Origin: Neckera pumila | Lineage: Eukaryota; Streptophyta; Bryopsida; Hypnales; Neckeraceae | DNA: 64,000 nucleotides | Direction: 5' to 3' | Assembly: GCA_963969595.1 (NCBI GenBank) | Contig: OZ018409.1 | Span: forward strand, 34,671,282-34,735,281 | In this document: positions 34,758 to 47,164 of the stretch, piece by piece | Layout: each line of letters opens with the position of its first letter | Position numbering within the stretch: the stretch's first letter is position 1 | The notes under the pieces: model-generated | Databases searched by the model: none | Told to the model about the DNA's origin: nothing | Seen by the model: the letters and a program-made list of their open reading frames with translations, nothing else | Position numbers and translations under genes: made by a program

Positions 34758-35266
34758 CCTACTTGAATAAAAAAATTTAGTTGGATTGCTACCATGTGGG
34801 GAGGTTCAATACAGTACAAAACACTCATATTATTTGCTGTAGGATCTATCTTTTTGTTTATTGTAGGGGGGGGGGGGGGGGGGGGGGTGACGTGCTAATC
34901 GGAATGGATGATGTATACTTCACCATAATCCCAAAGATGGCGACAAATGGACGTATTCTCTCTCCAGTTGACGTGTAGGGGAGACCCCAGAAGCAAAGAT
35001 GAGTAGGGTGAAAAAAAGCCTCCTTTGAGGTCTTCCAAAAGGTTACTGTACCCTACAAAGGCAACAAAGGGAACCAAAAACAACGAGGTGATTTGCACTA
35101 ATGGGAGGTGAACCCAATGGCCCCCCTACTAGGTCAACACGTCAACTCTCTCAAAAATCTTGTACATGGCCAAATAGCAAGATGTACCATAGAAAAGATT
35201 ATAATATTCAAAGAAGGCAATCTTTCAATTTTGGGAGGCCAGATTTGAGACACTGAAATGCTTATA
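34758..35266. other. No gene; includes poly-G tract
   Basis: A run of 22 G at 34866-34887 is the main feature. Flanking DNA has intermediate GC and could be more organelle-derived sequence, not identified. Confidence 0.5.
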
Positions 35267-35425
35267 CTAGAAGACATCTGTGTTTGCCTCAATAAAATCT
35301 ACTTGATGTGTTTGTTGAGACAAACGCAAATTTGCATTGAAAAATGTAGAGAAACGCAGATTTTGCATTTGCCTCAACAGACACATCAAATAGATTTTGT
35401 TGAGGCAAATGCGAATTTCTTCTAG
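35267..35425. mobile_element. Foldback MITE, 159 bp, TA target site
   Basis: The ends are CTAGAAG...CTTCTAG, flanked on both sides by TA (35265-35266 and 35426-35427). Almost the whole element is one hairpin. The left arm (GTTTGCCTCAATAAAATCTA, then CTTGATGTGTTTGTTGAG) is complementary to the right arm (TTGAGGCAAATGC at the end), with a short loop near 35340. TA duplication and hairpin structure fit a Tc1/mariner-type (Stowaway-like) MITE. It could yield a small-RNA hairpin if transcribed. Confidence 0.75.
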
Positions 35426-35427
35426 TA

Positions 35428-36595
35428 ATTAGAGGTTAACCCCACAAAGGCACAATTTTTTTCCTTGATTTGGATGATGTTGAGGAGTAACTAAGCTTAG
35501 ATTATGGACAATTTCTCATACTATAGACAAAAAATATTTTTTCTAGATATTTTGTTGTAGAGCACCAATAGTAAGCAACTATTAACATCGCCACAACAAT
35601 TTTTAATCCTACAATATTTCTATGGACACTAAGTGTCTAATGGATGACAAAGAATCGTTTCATATAAGTCAAAAGTGCAAAGGGTCATCTTTAGAATTTT
35701 GGATGAAAAAGGGAGGTTTTGTAAAGTAGTTTGACCTCAAATGGAAACTTCCGATTTTTATTAAGTAGATGATTCACACATAATAAAAAAAGGATGATTT
35801 TCATAGTAACCAACCATCCTTAGGTTGGTCACCATAGAATCATACTTTTTAGTATTGTATGAAGCATTTGCTTAAAAAACACAAGAGCTTTCATTGGAGG
35901 CCAAAATGCTGTGCAAGACCTTTCTTTTTAATCCTGTCTTACATAGAAGGACAATGAGTGTCCTTAGAGATGTTATAGGATTAAAGATTGTTGTGGTAAT
36001 ATTGAGCATTGTTTGGTATTGGTGGTCCATGTCACAACATCTATAGGAAATGTGTTGTTTTTTAGCCAATTTTTTAAATCTATAGTATCAGAAATTTCAT
36101 CTAGTGGCTGCATTGGATTTGCAAATTCTTCTATTTGAAGTGCCAATGGATAAATATACCAATATATACTCTTTTCTATTCAATGGATAATGCTTTTAGA
36201 GTATCCTCAATCGGGATGGTAGCCAAATCTTCCAAGGGCCATGCTTTGTTGCAGCTGATATTATGGCTCTTTTGCTTAGCGCTAAGCCTCATTCCAAACC
36301 TTGTAAGGATGGGTGCAATCCAATGATAAAGATTAAAGAGTGAATGACACCAATACTGTATATCTTTGATAAAAAGAAAACTTTATGGGATTTATAAATT
36401 TAATATTTGTTTTTCTGGAATTAGATTCCACATTAAATGTATGCATTTGATTAAGAAGAGACGATTTGGGATTGTAATAATGTCTTGTATAATAATAGTA
36501 AAAGTACTATAGTAGAGAAGGTTTAGGCAATATTATAGTGGTAAAGTTAATATGTTTTTTTCTTTGAAATTTTCACATAGCATTTGCCTAAGGAA
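35428..36595. other. Intergenic, no gene seen
   Basis: Short frames only (up to 65 codons) without motifs. The text near 35540-35650 (AACCACATTGTTAATCC-like pieces on either strand) is partly repeated in inverted orientation near 35900-36000 (CTTACATAGAAGGACAATGAGTGTCC), which may be an old inverted-repeat element. Confidence 0.4.
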
Positions 36596-36599
36596 TAGC

Positions 36600-37390
36600 T
36601 TTAAGGCCTGACAATTTTCATAACTTTTGACTATATGGTTAAAAAGTTATTGTATATAATTTTCATTGATCTTTGAGTAGCTCAAAAAATTCATTTTCTT
36701 AAGAAATAAAATTTTGAAATTGGTTTTATAGATTTATATACACGTGGAAAGCTTTGAATCATCCCATTCAGATTAATGAGATGAAAGTTATGAGGATTTT
36801 TAGTTTGCGGGTAGTTATAGAATCTCTACTCTAAAATAAACTTTGAAGTCCTTTATTTAACTCAATTTCTAATATTTTTGAAAAAAAATAAAAACGGTGG
36901 GTGTAGATTGTTTATTACAACATTACAACCATTGGGATTTGCATATTCTAATTCCATAATTAAACTCTTAACAATTTAGTGTTTTGAATCATTCTCTATT
37001 TCTTTCTACTTGCTATTTTTTTCCTATATGTTGTACAATTAAAAATGATCTGAAAATTTTCAAGCATGTAGCCAACTTACCTTGAAGAATGAATCACATA
37101 GAGTAACCACCATATTGGACAATTTTTTATACCAAATGTGACCATGTGAAGTGCAACTGCCTGATTTTTTCACAAAATCCAAAAATAGAAATTTTGTCAA
37201 TTCAAATACTAATAACTTGCAATCTATTTGGTGGAAAATTCTGAAATTTTTTGCACATCTTCTCAAACCAGCTTACTACAAGATTCTGTGGTTATATGTG
37301 TCCAAAAATGTTTTTTGTCTAAAATTTGGTACTTGTATTAGAGATGGCATTTTTGGAGCGTTTTGGATGAAAACATAGTCAAAAACCTAC
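36600..37390 (+). mobile_element. Diverged family A relative, copy A9
   Basis: The internal order of landmarks matches A1: an AATTTTCATTGAT block, TGGAAAGCTTTGAATCAT, GATGAAAGTTATGAGG, ATTAAACTCTTAACAATTTA, TAACTTGCAATCTAT and the closing ATTTTGGATGAAAACA. The ends are eroded: CTTTAAGGCCTGAC at the left, and no clean right terminus. Substitutions are far more numerous than in A1-A6, so it is older or a sister subfamily. Confidence 0.5.
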
Positions 37391-37650
37391 AACAGTTAAA
37401 TTAGGCTATCTGTTTTGTTTTGTTTTGTTTGATTTGTTTGATACGCAAAGATTTTGGAAACCATAAGGCATCTAATGGCATTCTTAGTATTGTTGGAAAG
37501 TTCTTTGCAAAGAGGAGTGCATGGACTTTGTTTGATGGATTCAGACCTACGATGTGAAAGTTGTAGATCTTTTAATTAAAAAAATTGATTAAATTATACT
37601 TTATTTTGGAAAAACCATAACTTCTACATTGCATGTCCAAACGCCACAAT

Positions 37651-37731
37651 TAGAATAATTATTTTAGAATAATTATTTTAGAATAATTATTTTAGAATAA
37701 TTATTTTAGAATAATTAGAATAATTATTTTA
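37651..37731. repeat. 14-bp tandem repeat AGAATAATTATTTT, about 5 copies
   Basis: The unit AGAATAATTATTTT repeats head to tail with one shortened unit. AT-only, self-complementary in part. Confidence 0.9.
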
Positions 37732-37861
37732 CTTTTATTTTGGTTGTGGCAACGACACAAGGCACACAAAATGTATCAAAAAGAGGCACATCGTCCTGGT
37801 TTTCCAATTATCCACACCCTTTTAGTTTTGTAAAATCTAAGGCTTTGATTTTTGTTTATCT

Positions 37862-37876
37862 CCCCCCCCCCCCCCC
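37862..37876. repeat. Poly-C tract, 15 C
   Basis: Uninterrupted run of 15 cytosines in otherwise AT-rich DNA. Confidence 0.9.
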
Positions 37877-38001
37877 ATCCTTCCAATGCCATTGATCTTC
37901 AAAAAAAAACTTGGATACAATAAAGGATACAAGATATGGAGTATGGATACAAACTAGGGATAATGTACAAGCAAATGGGGTGTTTTAAGTAACTTTTTAA
38001 A

Positions 38002-38145
38002 TATAGTCCTAGACATAAGATTTTAAGTAATGACCTTTAAGGCAATTTTCAACAACATTTGACTAGAAATACATGTATTTCTAGTCAAATGTTGTTGAAA
38101 ATTGCCTTAAAGGTCATTACTTAAAATCTTATGTCTAGGACTATA
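38002..38145. repeat. Perfect 144-bp palindrome with no spacer
   Basis: The two 72-bp halves are exact reverse complements around ACATGT at 38071-38076. The left half starts TATAGTCCTAGACATAAGAT and the right half ends ATCTTATGTCTAGGACTATA. Similarity continues a few bases further out (CTTTTTAAA against TTTAAAAAC) with mismatches. It ends 13 bp before the TTAA flank of family A copy A3. Could be a foldback element, a recent inverted duplication, or an assembly fold-over. Confidence 0.9.
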
Positions 38146-38162
38146 CTTAAAAACTCACTTAA

Positions 38163-39070
38163 CCCCTAAAGGCCCAAGGCAATTTTTGGCTCCAAAATCA
38201 CTGAAAACTAGCATTTCTGCTGCGATCACTCAAAAAACCAAAATCTTTTTTTTTTTAAGAATCCAACCATAGGATCTTGTACTTCACTTGTCTTAGAATA
38301 TGTGGTACAAATTTTATGAAGTTTGACTTTACAGACTGGAAGATATTAGCATTTGAAGTTAAAAAAAGAAGTTTTTTTGAACTGTGGCCTGCAATTTCAG
38401 ATGACTTTGACAGCTATTTGTAGATTTTTCTTGCAATATATACCATTGGGTTAAATTTTTTCATGCTGAAAATTTGAGTTAACAATCAGGGAAAAAATTC
38501 AGAATATCAAAACCTCAATTTTCACATATAAAAAATTTATTAAGTAGAACTAGGTCCAAAATTGAATGAAATACTAAATCATTAATATCTCTTAGATGGA
38601 ATTAAAATAGCATAATCCCAACAATAGGATTGTTCTTGTAAACAACTTAACCTTGTCAAAAAAAAATTGAAAAAAATTGAAAATTGCATTCAAAAATGAA
38701 TTCTATAAGTTGTTTTTTGATAAGATGCTAATTTGCCCAAAAAACAAGATTGTCTATAACTTTCTCATTCTAAGTCCAAATAGAATGAATTAAAGCTTCA
38801 AATAAAGACAAAAACATGATCTTTGAGATTATTTCTTTTCTTAAATACAATTTTTTATAGCTATTTTTTTCTGCCTGGCAAGTTGCTTTTTTGACTTTGG
38901 GTGGCATAACTTTTGTTCCCAGGCACCGATTGAAAAAAATTATATTTTAGAAAGCTTTTCTGATTCCCTATCTTCGAAAAAAGTTTCAAAAAATCAACCC
39001 AAAATTTTAGGTCACACAAGCCTGTCTGAAATCTCAAGTGTCCCTTAAGGGGACTGTGGGCCTTTAGGGG
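38163..39070 (-). mobile_element. Family A TTAA element, copy A3 (908 bp)
   Basis: Perfect TTAA at 38159-38162 and 39071-39074. Termini CCCCTAAAGGCCCAAGGC and GTGGGCCTTTAGGGG are inverted over 14 bases with only small differences. The one-sided palindrome GTCCCTTAAGGGGAC is at the right end. No ORF. Well preserved. Confidence 0.9.
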
Positions 39071-39466
39071 TTAAATTACTTCATTCTCTTATAGTGTGTA
39101 TTGCTACAGATTCAAAGTAAAGAGGTAATATAATACAATACGGATATGGATACAAACTAGGGATACTATATTTATATGGATATGAATATAGACTACAAAT
39201 ACAAACTTGGAATGTGATACAAAATTGAGATATGGATATGGATACAAACTATGAATGTACAATACACTTGGAAAATGGATACAAAATTGAGATACGAATA
39301 CAAATACAACATTTGTTAATATTCCATATCAAATGCCACTTGAAATGCTAGTTAAAATGACAAATAGGATTGGGAATAGGGGGGTAATGAAATGAATTCA
39401 ATTCAATTTAAACTAATTTTTTTGAAGGGGTGGGGTGGGGGATAAACTGAATTTAAAAAAAGTTGA

Positions 39467-39495
39467 GCACATTGTGACACTTTGTCACAATGTGC
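39467..39495. repeat. 13-bp perfect hairpin
   Basis: GCACATTGTGACA and TGTCACAATGTGC separated by CTT. Followed by another AATGTGCTC, so a small local inverted duplication. No poly-U tail pattern that would make it a terminator. Confidence 0.7.
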
Positions 39496-39499
39496 AATG

Positions 39500-42400
39500 T
39501 GCTCAAAAGAGGCAATTACTGCCTTGCCATTTTGTGCTATGTGTGGATACTAGTGTGGGATAAGGTGGCTTGTGCTCCTCCGGATTGTTTGCATAGGGGA
39601 TGATATATATATGGATTATAAACATCTAACTAAAGCTGTTGATATTATTAAATGCTTGTCAAATATCATTTGGTGGTACTTTGAACTTGTCATAAAGAAT
39701 GATTAATGTAATAATGTATGCGGCACCTCATGCAGTTATGCACCAACGCTAATGAACATTTGAAATTCAATTAGTACTTTGTCCAATATTTTGAATACTA
39801 TAAGTGTAAGTTGGGTTTAGCACCGTGTTGTTTATTTATTTTTCTTGAAAAATAAGGTTTGATAGATGCTAAAAATATATTCTTTCCTAATATCCTATTT
39901 TTTACTATACAAATTTTTCGTTTTAAGAACATCTATTTTTATTATTATTTTATTATCTAATTATTTTCTTTTTATCTTAATCAATTATCTACTTTTTGGA
40001 TTATTTTTTCTCAAACTTGCCCTACAACTACAACAGCTTGTTTGAATGTTTGGTATTAATTTTGATGCCTATAGATTTGAAGAAGAAACAATCATTGCAA
40101 TATGTGAATTCATTAAAAAAAAATTGAATGTTGTGAATTGTAGACATGGTAGTTGGACACGGATGTTGGTATTGTTTTAAAACATATTATTTTTGTGCAA
40201 GGTTTTCCTTCACAATTTTACTGGTTTTTATATAGATATGAGAGTAAATATAAATGTACATGAATTGCATGGTCTACTTTTTTTTTTTTGTCAAATATGT
40301 TGGTATTCATGAAGATGAAACATTTGGAGTGGGTGGAAGATATTAATAGTCTATCTATTTCATTGTCAACATTATTCAACCTTTGATTCTTGATCCTTTG
40401 ATGTTTTGATTTGTAAGCCACATTCTTCATTTAGTACATGTGCCACATGTCTATTTCATTTATTTTGAAATTGTATAGGGAAAAATTATAAAAGGATATT
40501 GTGTTGGCTAGAAGATATCTGCTTAAACACAACCCATATATTGGCCGAATTTAAATTTTAATAGTCAGTTGTGTTATTTGTGCATTGGATATGTCTAATA
40601 ATTGTTAGAGAGCTTAAAATCAATATTGAAAATTCATCCTATTTGTTTATACTTAGGAAGTAATGTGCAAGTATAATGTTGTCATCTTCCTCTATATTTG
40701 GAGGTATAATTTGCTAAAACATATGGGGCATTTGTAGAGAGTGCCTATACTAAACTTTTCAATGAGTAGTCTATGTCTTTTTTTTAATATCTAATGTCGC
40801 TAATGCATTGATAATTTCATTTTTGTTTATGCTAGAGCGCCACAATTTTTTGGAGCGTAATTGGATATATCTAATTTTTGCATATGCATTCTTTAAAAGA
40901 TCATTAATTCATTGTAGCTATAACGTTGAAATGTAGAGTATTTAATATGGCTGAAAACTAAGTATATTGAACTAAGATTAGAACATATGAGAATATTCAT
41001 TCAAGTGCTCTTAAAAAACATATTTTAGTATTATATATACAGTATTAGTTTTGATTTGAAAATGTTCTAGGGTCAAAAAATTTAGTGAGTAGTCTTATTT
41101 TTTTTATAAATATTATAAACTAAAAAACAAAAAATTATTTTTCTTATTTCAAAGTATTTTTTTGTAGATAATTTATTGCACAATATATATATATATATAT
41201 AATGAATACATATATATATCATATAACCATAATGAAATTTTAAAATTTTAGAAGATGTTCAAAAAAATATGTTAAAAATTTAAATATCCAAATTTAAATA
41301 CAATTTTGAACAGTTTCTTTTATAATTTTCAAAACTTTAACTCCAATTACAATAACCAAAAAATTCTACTTTAAGGTTCTTTAATTTTTATAAAATTTAT
41401 GTTTTAATTTCAATACTATTTTCACTCTTTTATAATACCATATCCAACTATCAAGATTTGCATTTTCAGATGCCAAATAATTAGTTTAATATTAAAAAAA
41501 GTGGTTTAGCAATCAATTTTAGACTTAATTAATTTTAACTCATAAAAAAATTTACAAGAACTTGGCACATTAATGACACAAATATTAAGACTGTGGCCGA
41601 TTTGTTTTTATAAGATTTGCATGTGGTACCTTAGATGAAAGGCATCCTAATCAACAATCTTTATTTCACTTCTTCATTGATGAATATTTGTAGATTTTTC
41701 CTTTATTATCAGTTTGCTGATCTCATGTCTCATTTTTCTGTATTATCAATTTTGTCAATTTCATGTCCCCTTTAGTTTGTTGTAAATAATGCAATGACAA
41801 TACATCATTCAATTTCCTATTTGTCATATTATTGGAGGTTTTCAATATCAGTGTAGCCCAAATTCTAATAACCGACATCTACAAAATGAATTTATTTGTT
41901 TTGATTTCCCTCTCAGAGTAATTTCCAACAAAAATATATTTATTTATTTAATTTTTATCAACCTTGATAGTTGGATATAGTAGCTCAAATATTTACAATC
42001 AATAATTGAAAAATATAAAACATTAAAAATGCAAGTACTTTATGCCAATAAATCAGTCAAATGTGCCATGGAAGATTTGTGAAAATACATCGATAGGAGT
42101 ATTTAAAGAATTAATCTATTGTCTTAAATTTAAAATTTTAATGAATTTTAATGAATTTATTTTAAATGTGTGTTTACAAATCTTTAAAAAAAAATCCCAA
42201 TAAATATTCTAATGCAAAACATCAATTTGAAATAGAGATTTCTCAAATTAATCTTCATTTAAGGTTTTATTTCTTAATTTGTATTATTGCTTATTCCATT
42301 TTAATTTTTAATTTTTAATTTTAATTTTGATAAACTCAATAATTTTTTATAGTAATAATAATTATTCGGTTAGGTTATGATTCAAGAATTTGATTATATA

Positions 42401-43121
42401 TATTTATTGGAAACATTGAAGTATGTATCATTGAATTGATTTGTGAGTGTGGTTAGGTTTTTTGAGATTTTAATTCACTATAATTTACAAAAGTATTTCT
42501 TAAGATATAAAAGAACAAATAATTTGTTTTATAAATGAAATTCATTTATTAATAAAATATTTGTTGTGATGTTATTATGAATATTAAGGAAAGGTTTAGG
42601 GAATACAAAACCAAATCAAACAACATGTTTTTTGGAAAATAAACTTAGTGATTAATCAATGGCAATCAATTTAAAACTATTGGCAAGGCAACAAATAATG
42701 TCTAAGATAAGAGATTATGGAGTATCTAAATGTGGTAAATTTTATGTTAAGTTTTTGAACTTTTAAATATTTATAAATAAACCAAATTATAATTGTATGA
42801 TACTATTAATTTGTTGATTTGAATAAATTGCTAGTTAATAATGGTTATTTTATATGATTTATGTATGAATATAATTCTCTTTGTTGTTGTTTTTAAAACT
42901 TTCACAACTCTCAAAAACTATCATTAGTGGTAGTTTGATATGATTTATTAATTGAAAAACTTCAAATCACATCTTATAAAAATACTTTTCCTATTAGTAT
43001 AAAGTTAAAATGACTATTTAGTGTCAATTTATTGCAGAAATCCGGCAAATTCATATATACAATCAAAATGAAATCCACGCTTCAAAAAATCAAAGATATA
43101 GCAATGACTATATACATGCAG
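39500..43121. other. AT-rich DNA; possibly the intron upstream of the small exon at 43122
   Basis: No ORF over 70 codons, no recognised element with clear ends. If the COX7c-like exon at 43122 is real, its upstream exon(s) must lie on the plus strand in this stretch or beyond, but I could not find a matching first exon by eye. Confidence 0.4.
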
Positions 43122-43258
43122 AGACCATGTACAATTTACCAGCTATGACTAATCGCAAAATAAAGTTTGGAGCTTTGGTGTGGGGAGGCGTATTTTCGGG
43201 TATTATTATCCCTTTAGTTGCATGTAGCTTTCAACAAAAGAAGGCAAAAGGAGGGTGA
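43122..43258 (+). CDS. Terminal exon of a small COX7c/VIII-like mitochondrial membrane protein
   Basis: After an acceptor-like TATATACATGCAG (ending 43121), an open frame reads T-MYNLPAMTNRKIKFGALVWG and ends at TGA 43256-43258; from ATG 43127 it is 43 codons. A single hydrophobic segment (FGALVWGGVFSGIIIPLVA) is followed by SFQQKKAKGG. The arrangement NLP...K.KFG...GG...IPLVA..FQQKK recalls the C-terminal half of cytochrome c oxidase subunit 7c/VIII-type proteins (one membrane helix of the inner mitochondrial membrane with a basic end). This is recognition by pattern, not by search. GC content and codon use stand out from the surrounding AT-rich DNA. No upstream exon was found, so it may be a real last exon after a long intron, or an isolated relic. 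Confidence 0.42.
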
Positions 43259-44615
43259 CTTTTTAAAGAATGTGAAAAATTATTTGTAATCATCCTAGAT
43301 AAAATTGAATAAATGTTCTTATAAATTATTTGTCATCAAAAAGCTGGAATATATAGAATTTAATTTATTTTTTGAATTCAAAATTTAAACATTAATGTAT
43401 TATTTCAATTTCTAGCATTCATTTCAATTCCATTTTAAGCATACTAAATTTTGTGGAAAAAAATTAATCATTTGGACAAAGCATCAATTTGACAAGTTGC
43501 ATTAAAATCTAGGGAATAAACATTTTGCTAATTTCTTCATAGTTTTAGGTTGTTGAAATTTGCAATCTCCAAAAGCTTCAGCTATAGTCATGCTTTTTTT
43601 AAGATACAATTGATTTTATTTCAAACTTTCAATTTCAATTCCAAATTTAAACTCCTACAAAATATTGTAAATCTAAAAATAAAAACTTCTATGTCAAATT
43701 TGCACTCTACTTGTTAGAAAAAATAATCAACCAACACAAATTTTCACACCGCACTATTTCATCCATACTTCTTAAGAGGTTATGACATCAGTTGCAAAAT
43801 TTGTCATTGTAATTTTTATTTTTGCCTCCAAATTTTCAAGACTCAAATTACTTTGTATTGAAAATTTCATACAATTTGCTATTGACAAACCTCTCTCACA
43901 AGAAGCTATGCTACCATAATTTTGTCATGTGAGGATATCGTATAATATATAGTCATAGAATTGATTTTCCAAAGCTTGGTGCTTGCTTAAACCAATGCAT
44001 GAGAGAATGGGTCTTCTTTTAAAAAAACTACAAGCTTAAATTTTAACCCAAAAGTATGAGATTTATTTGATCCATCTACACAAAAGTGTTCAAGATAAAT
44101 TTAGAGCTGTAATTAAGTCTTTTTTTTCAACATGATTTAAAGGAGGTTAATAAAAACTATAAGAGATAATCTTCAAATTAGTTTGGTTTGTCTAAACGCC
44201 AACCTTCTTCAATTTTGGGTTGCTAAATAGAACAAACTATATACACCTCAAAAATGTTTGCATATATTATAGTTTACAATGAAACTATATGGTAGTACAT
44301 AATGTCCCTCTTGACAAATATATGTAGTCTTGGTGCCACTTTTTTTATTGACGTGAGATAAAAATGACTTTAATCCTAAAGAACACTCAACAACTATTGG
44401 TTGGATAATGAATATTTTCAACCAACTGTTGTGGAACAACACAAAATAGATGAAGTGCACTTCTAATTATATTGAAGAATCAATTTTTGACCATTTTTTA
44501 AATATGTGACTAGTATGGTCACTTCATGCTTTATGATTTTTATGCAAGGTTGTGAATCAATTCACCTAGGGATGGGATGAAAATGAAAAACTTGCAAAAA
44601 TGAAGATTTTATGTC
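43259..44615. other. AT-rich intergenic DNA, no gene
   Basis: Only low-complexity short frames. If the exon at 43122 is expressed, its 3' UTR would be at about 43259-43500; several AATAAA-like words (for example ATTGAATAAATG near 43307) are present but common by chance in such DNA. Confidence 0.4.
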
Positions 44616-44619
44616 TTTA

Positions 44620-45534
44620 TCCCTAAAGTCCTATTGTCCCCTTGGGAGATAAAATGGATTTTGGATAGGCTCCTACAGATATTTTAAATTTTTTTTGAAA
44701 ATAAGAAAATACATACTTTTTAAGACTATAAATTTATTTCAATATGTTGGCACCTCAAAGCAAAAGTTTGGCCATCCTAAGCCCTAAGCTGAGTTTGTTG
44801 GGCAACACCAAAAAAATCACAAAAAGTCAAAATAGAATTATCAATTTTTTTTTATAGAATATATTCATATCTACACAGAATTTTTTTGATTAATTCTAAT
44901 TAGACTAGTGATGAAAAAATTACAAGCAATCTTGTTTTTAGCATCTTTTTGAAAAATTAACATCCAATATACATTTTTGAATGCAATTTTTCCAATTTTT
45001 CCAAAAACAATTTAAAAGTGTTAAGTCCTCTTGCTAAAATAATTTCATTGTTGGGATTATTGTATTTCAATTCTATCTTAGAGGTATGAACAATTTAGCT
45101 TGTTGTTCAATCTTGGATGGTCTACTTCTCTTTAACAATTTTTTAACGTATGAAAAATCAAGTGTGCGGTTTATTCGTTTATGAAATGTGCGGTTTTTGA
45201 AATTCTTTTCCTAGGTTTTCAATTCAATTCTTCAACGTAGTTTTTTAAAATCCAACTTGTATAGTGCAAAAAGTTTAAGTTAAGGAGTTCAAAGCTTTAT
45301 AATCTACAAAGATAAGATAAGGTGCAAAAAGACAATTTTCTTCACTTCAAACAAAAATATCTTGCAACTATGTGATTAAGGGTTCTGAAAAAAACTCCGC
45401 CCATTTTTATACTTGCTGAGAGCAAGATCCTTTGGTTAGATATGCAAAAAACATTCTAATTTTTTTTGGACTTTACAATAGAAATGACAACTTTGACTGG
45501 AATTTGATGACAAAAGGCCTTGAGACTTTAGGAG
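44620..45534 (+). mobile_element. Family A TTAA element, copy A5 (915 bp)
   Basis: The left end is TCCCTAAAGTCCTATTGTCC preceded by TTTA (degenerate TTAA); the right end is CCTTGAGACTTTAGGAG followed by TTAA at 45535-45538. The left palindrome has decayed to GTCCCCTTGGGAGAT. Interior landmarks shared with A1 include GCCTTGAGACTT near the end and GATTAATTCTAATTAGACTA in the position of GATTCATTTTATTTGGACTA. Confidence 0.82.
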
Positions 45535-45538
45535 TTAA

Positions 45539-47160
45539 TTCTTCTCAGGCCATAATTTGTTTTTGCTCATAAACTTCCAAATATATAGATACATGTAAAC
45601 AAAAGCTAGATCATAAGTTACAATACCAAAGGTATCAATAAATAAGACGATCACATCTAAATATCCATCTTCACCTAATTGATAGACTACCCATACAATT
45701 CTAATTATTGTGTGAGGTTGATGAATCTATGTCTTTTTCTACCCTGAACTCTTAAAGAATAATCTATAAACTAAATGTAAGTCAAGGTAAAAGGTATCAA
45801 TTCTATGGCTAGTTGACATGAGGGGAGACTTATAGGGATAATTAGAGAAAAACTTCAAATAAATTTTGTTGTTTAAATATTAGGAGAAATGAAGTACAAT
45901 ATTGAGTATCAAACACGAGTACCGGAGATTGGTTCCCAAGGCATATGTGTTCACTAGCTCTATTTTCCATATTAACCTAGCACCAAGGTCTAATACTATT
46001 ATTTGGTGCTCAAATGCCTCATTTTCTAAAATCGCAATTGAAGAACATAATCAATACTTTCCTCTATTTTTTCTGGAAAATATTGTTCAGCAAATGATTA
46101 AAGTTGAATTATTCTTGTAAATTTATATAAACCTTACAAAAAAACATTTTGAAAAAATAATTTCCAAAAACATTCAACATCTATATTTAGAATTATTTTT
46201 TACCGAGCATGGCCTATCAGTGCTTAAGCAAAATGACAACTTCCCTATAAAATGGTTGCTAAGGGCCTGTTTCCCATTAGAATGAAAAGGAGGCAGTGGG
46301 AGGTCCGTTTCAAGGTTGTTCCCCAGACTATAAACTAGCACAATGCTAGCCAAATTATTATATAATAAAAAAAATTAAAATTAAAAATTAAAAAATGTCT
46401 AAAAAAACAAAAAATATTTTAAAAGTATTTTGAAAAGTATTCAAATATATTATCTAATGTGGCAATGTCCATGCCATGTCAGATTTCTAACTTTTCAAAT
46501 CTGCATTTGTATGAATATAAAGTTTTTTTCCATTTTAAGAAAAAAAACCGAATTTTCTTAATCATTTCATAAAACTACCCTTTGCAATTCAGGCCTTGCA
46601 GTTTGCTGATTTTTTTTTAATTTTAATTTTAATTCTTTTGATTTTGACCAGCGTTCTCCATTGTCTGGGAACTTGTGGCTTTGTCACGCCTTCTTCTTCT
46701 TCTAGTGCACTAGAAGTGAGAGGCCAAGGATCTTAAGCTTTCAACTAATGACAACTTTCAAAATTGAGAAGATCAAGGAATATTATTTTACATTCAATTT
46801 TTTTTTAAATTCCAAGAGTGATAATGATGTGGATGATACATCTGTCTTTGGTAGAAAAGAGGTGCATAAGTATTGTCCCCTACAATTATAGGCAGACACA
46901 TCTCAAGAGGTGGACTTAACTACATTTTTGAGGGATCTTTGGACTAAACGACTCATAGCCAACCATTCAAAAAGAACTCACATTATGTGTTGTATTTGCT
47001 AGTTTTAAAATTATAGATTGAATAGTTTTATATTATGATTGCTAATAGGCAAGCTCTCAAAGATATGCCATGGACTTTGAGAGGGTTTTTTTAGGCTTTT
47101 CAATTTGAACGTAAAGAGGACCTAAGTGTACATAGAATTCTATGTACAACCAAACTTTGC
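45539..47160. other. Intergenic, no gene recognised
   Basis: No motif-bearing frame. A segment near 46260-46720 has slightly higher GC and contains CTTCTTCTTCTTCTAGTGCACT, but no element ends or ORF were found. Confidence 0.4.
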
Positions 47161-47164
47161 AATT

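Noticed and set aside
34535..34828. 97-codon minus-strand frame
   Set aside because: It lies almost wholly within the rrn18 fragment and is a chance open frame in rRNA sequence.
39467..39495. Terminator-like hairpin
   Set aside because: The 13-bp stem has no T-run or gene upstream and bacterial-type termination is not expected here.
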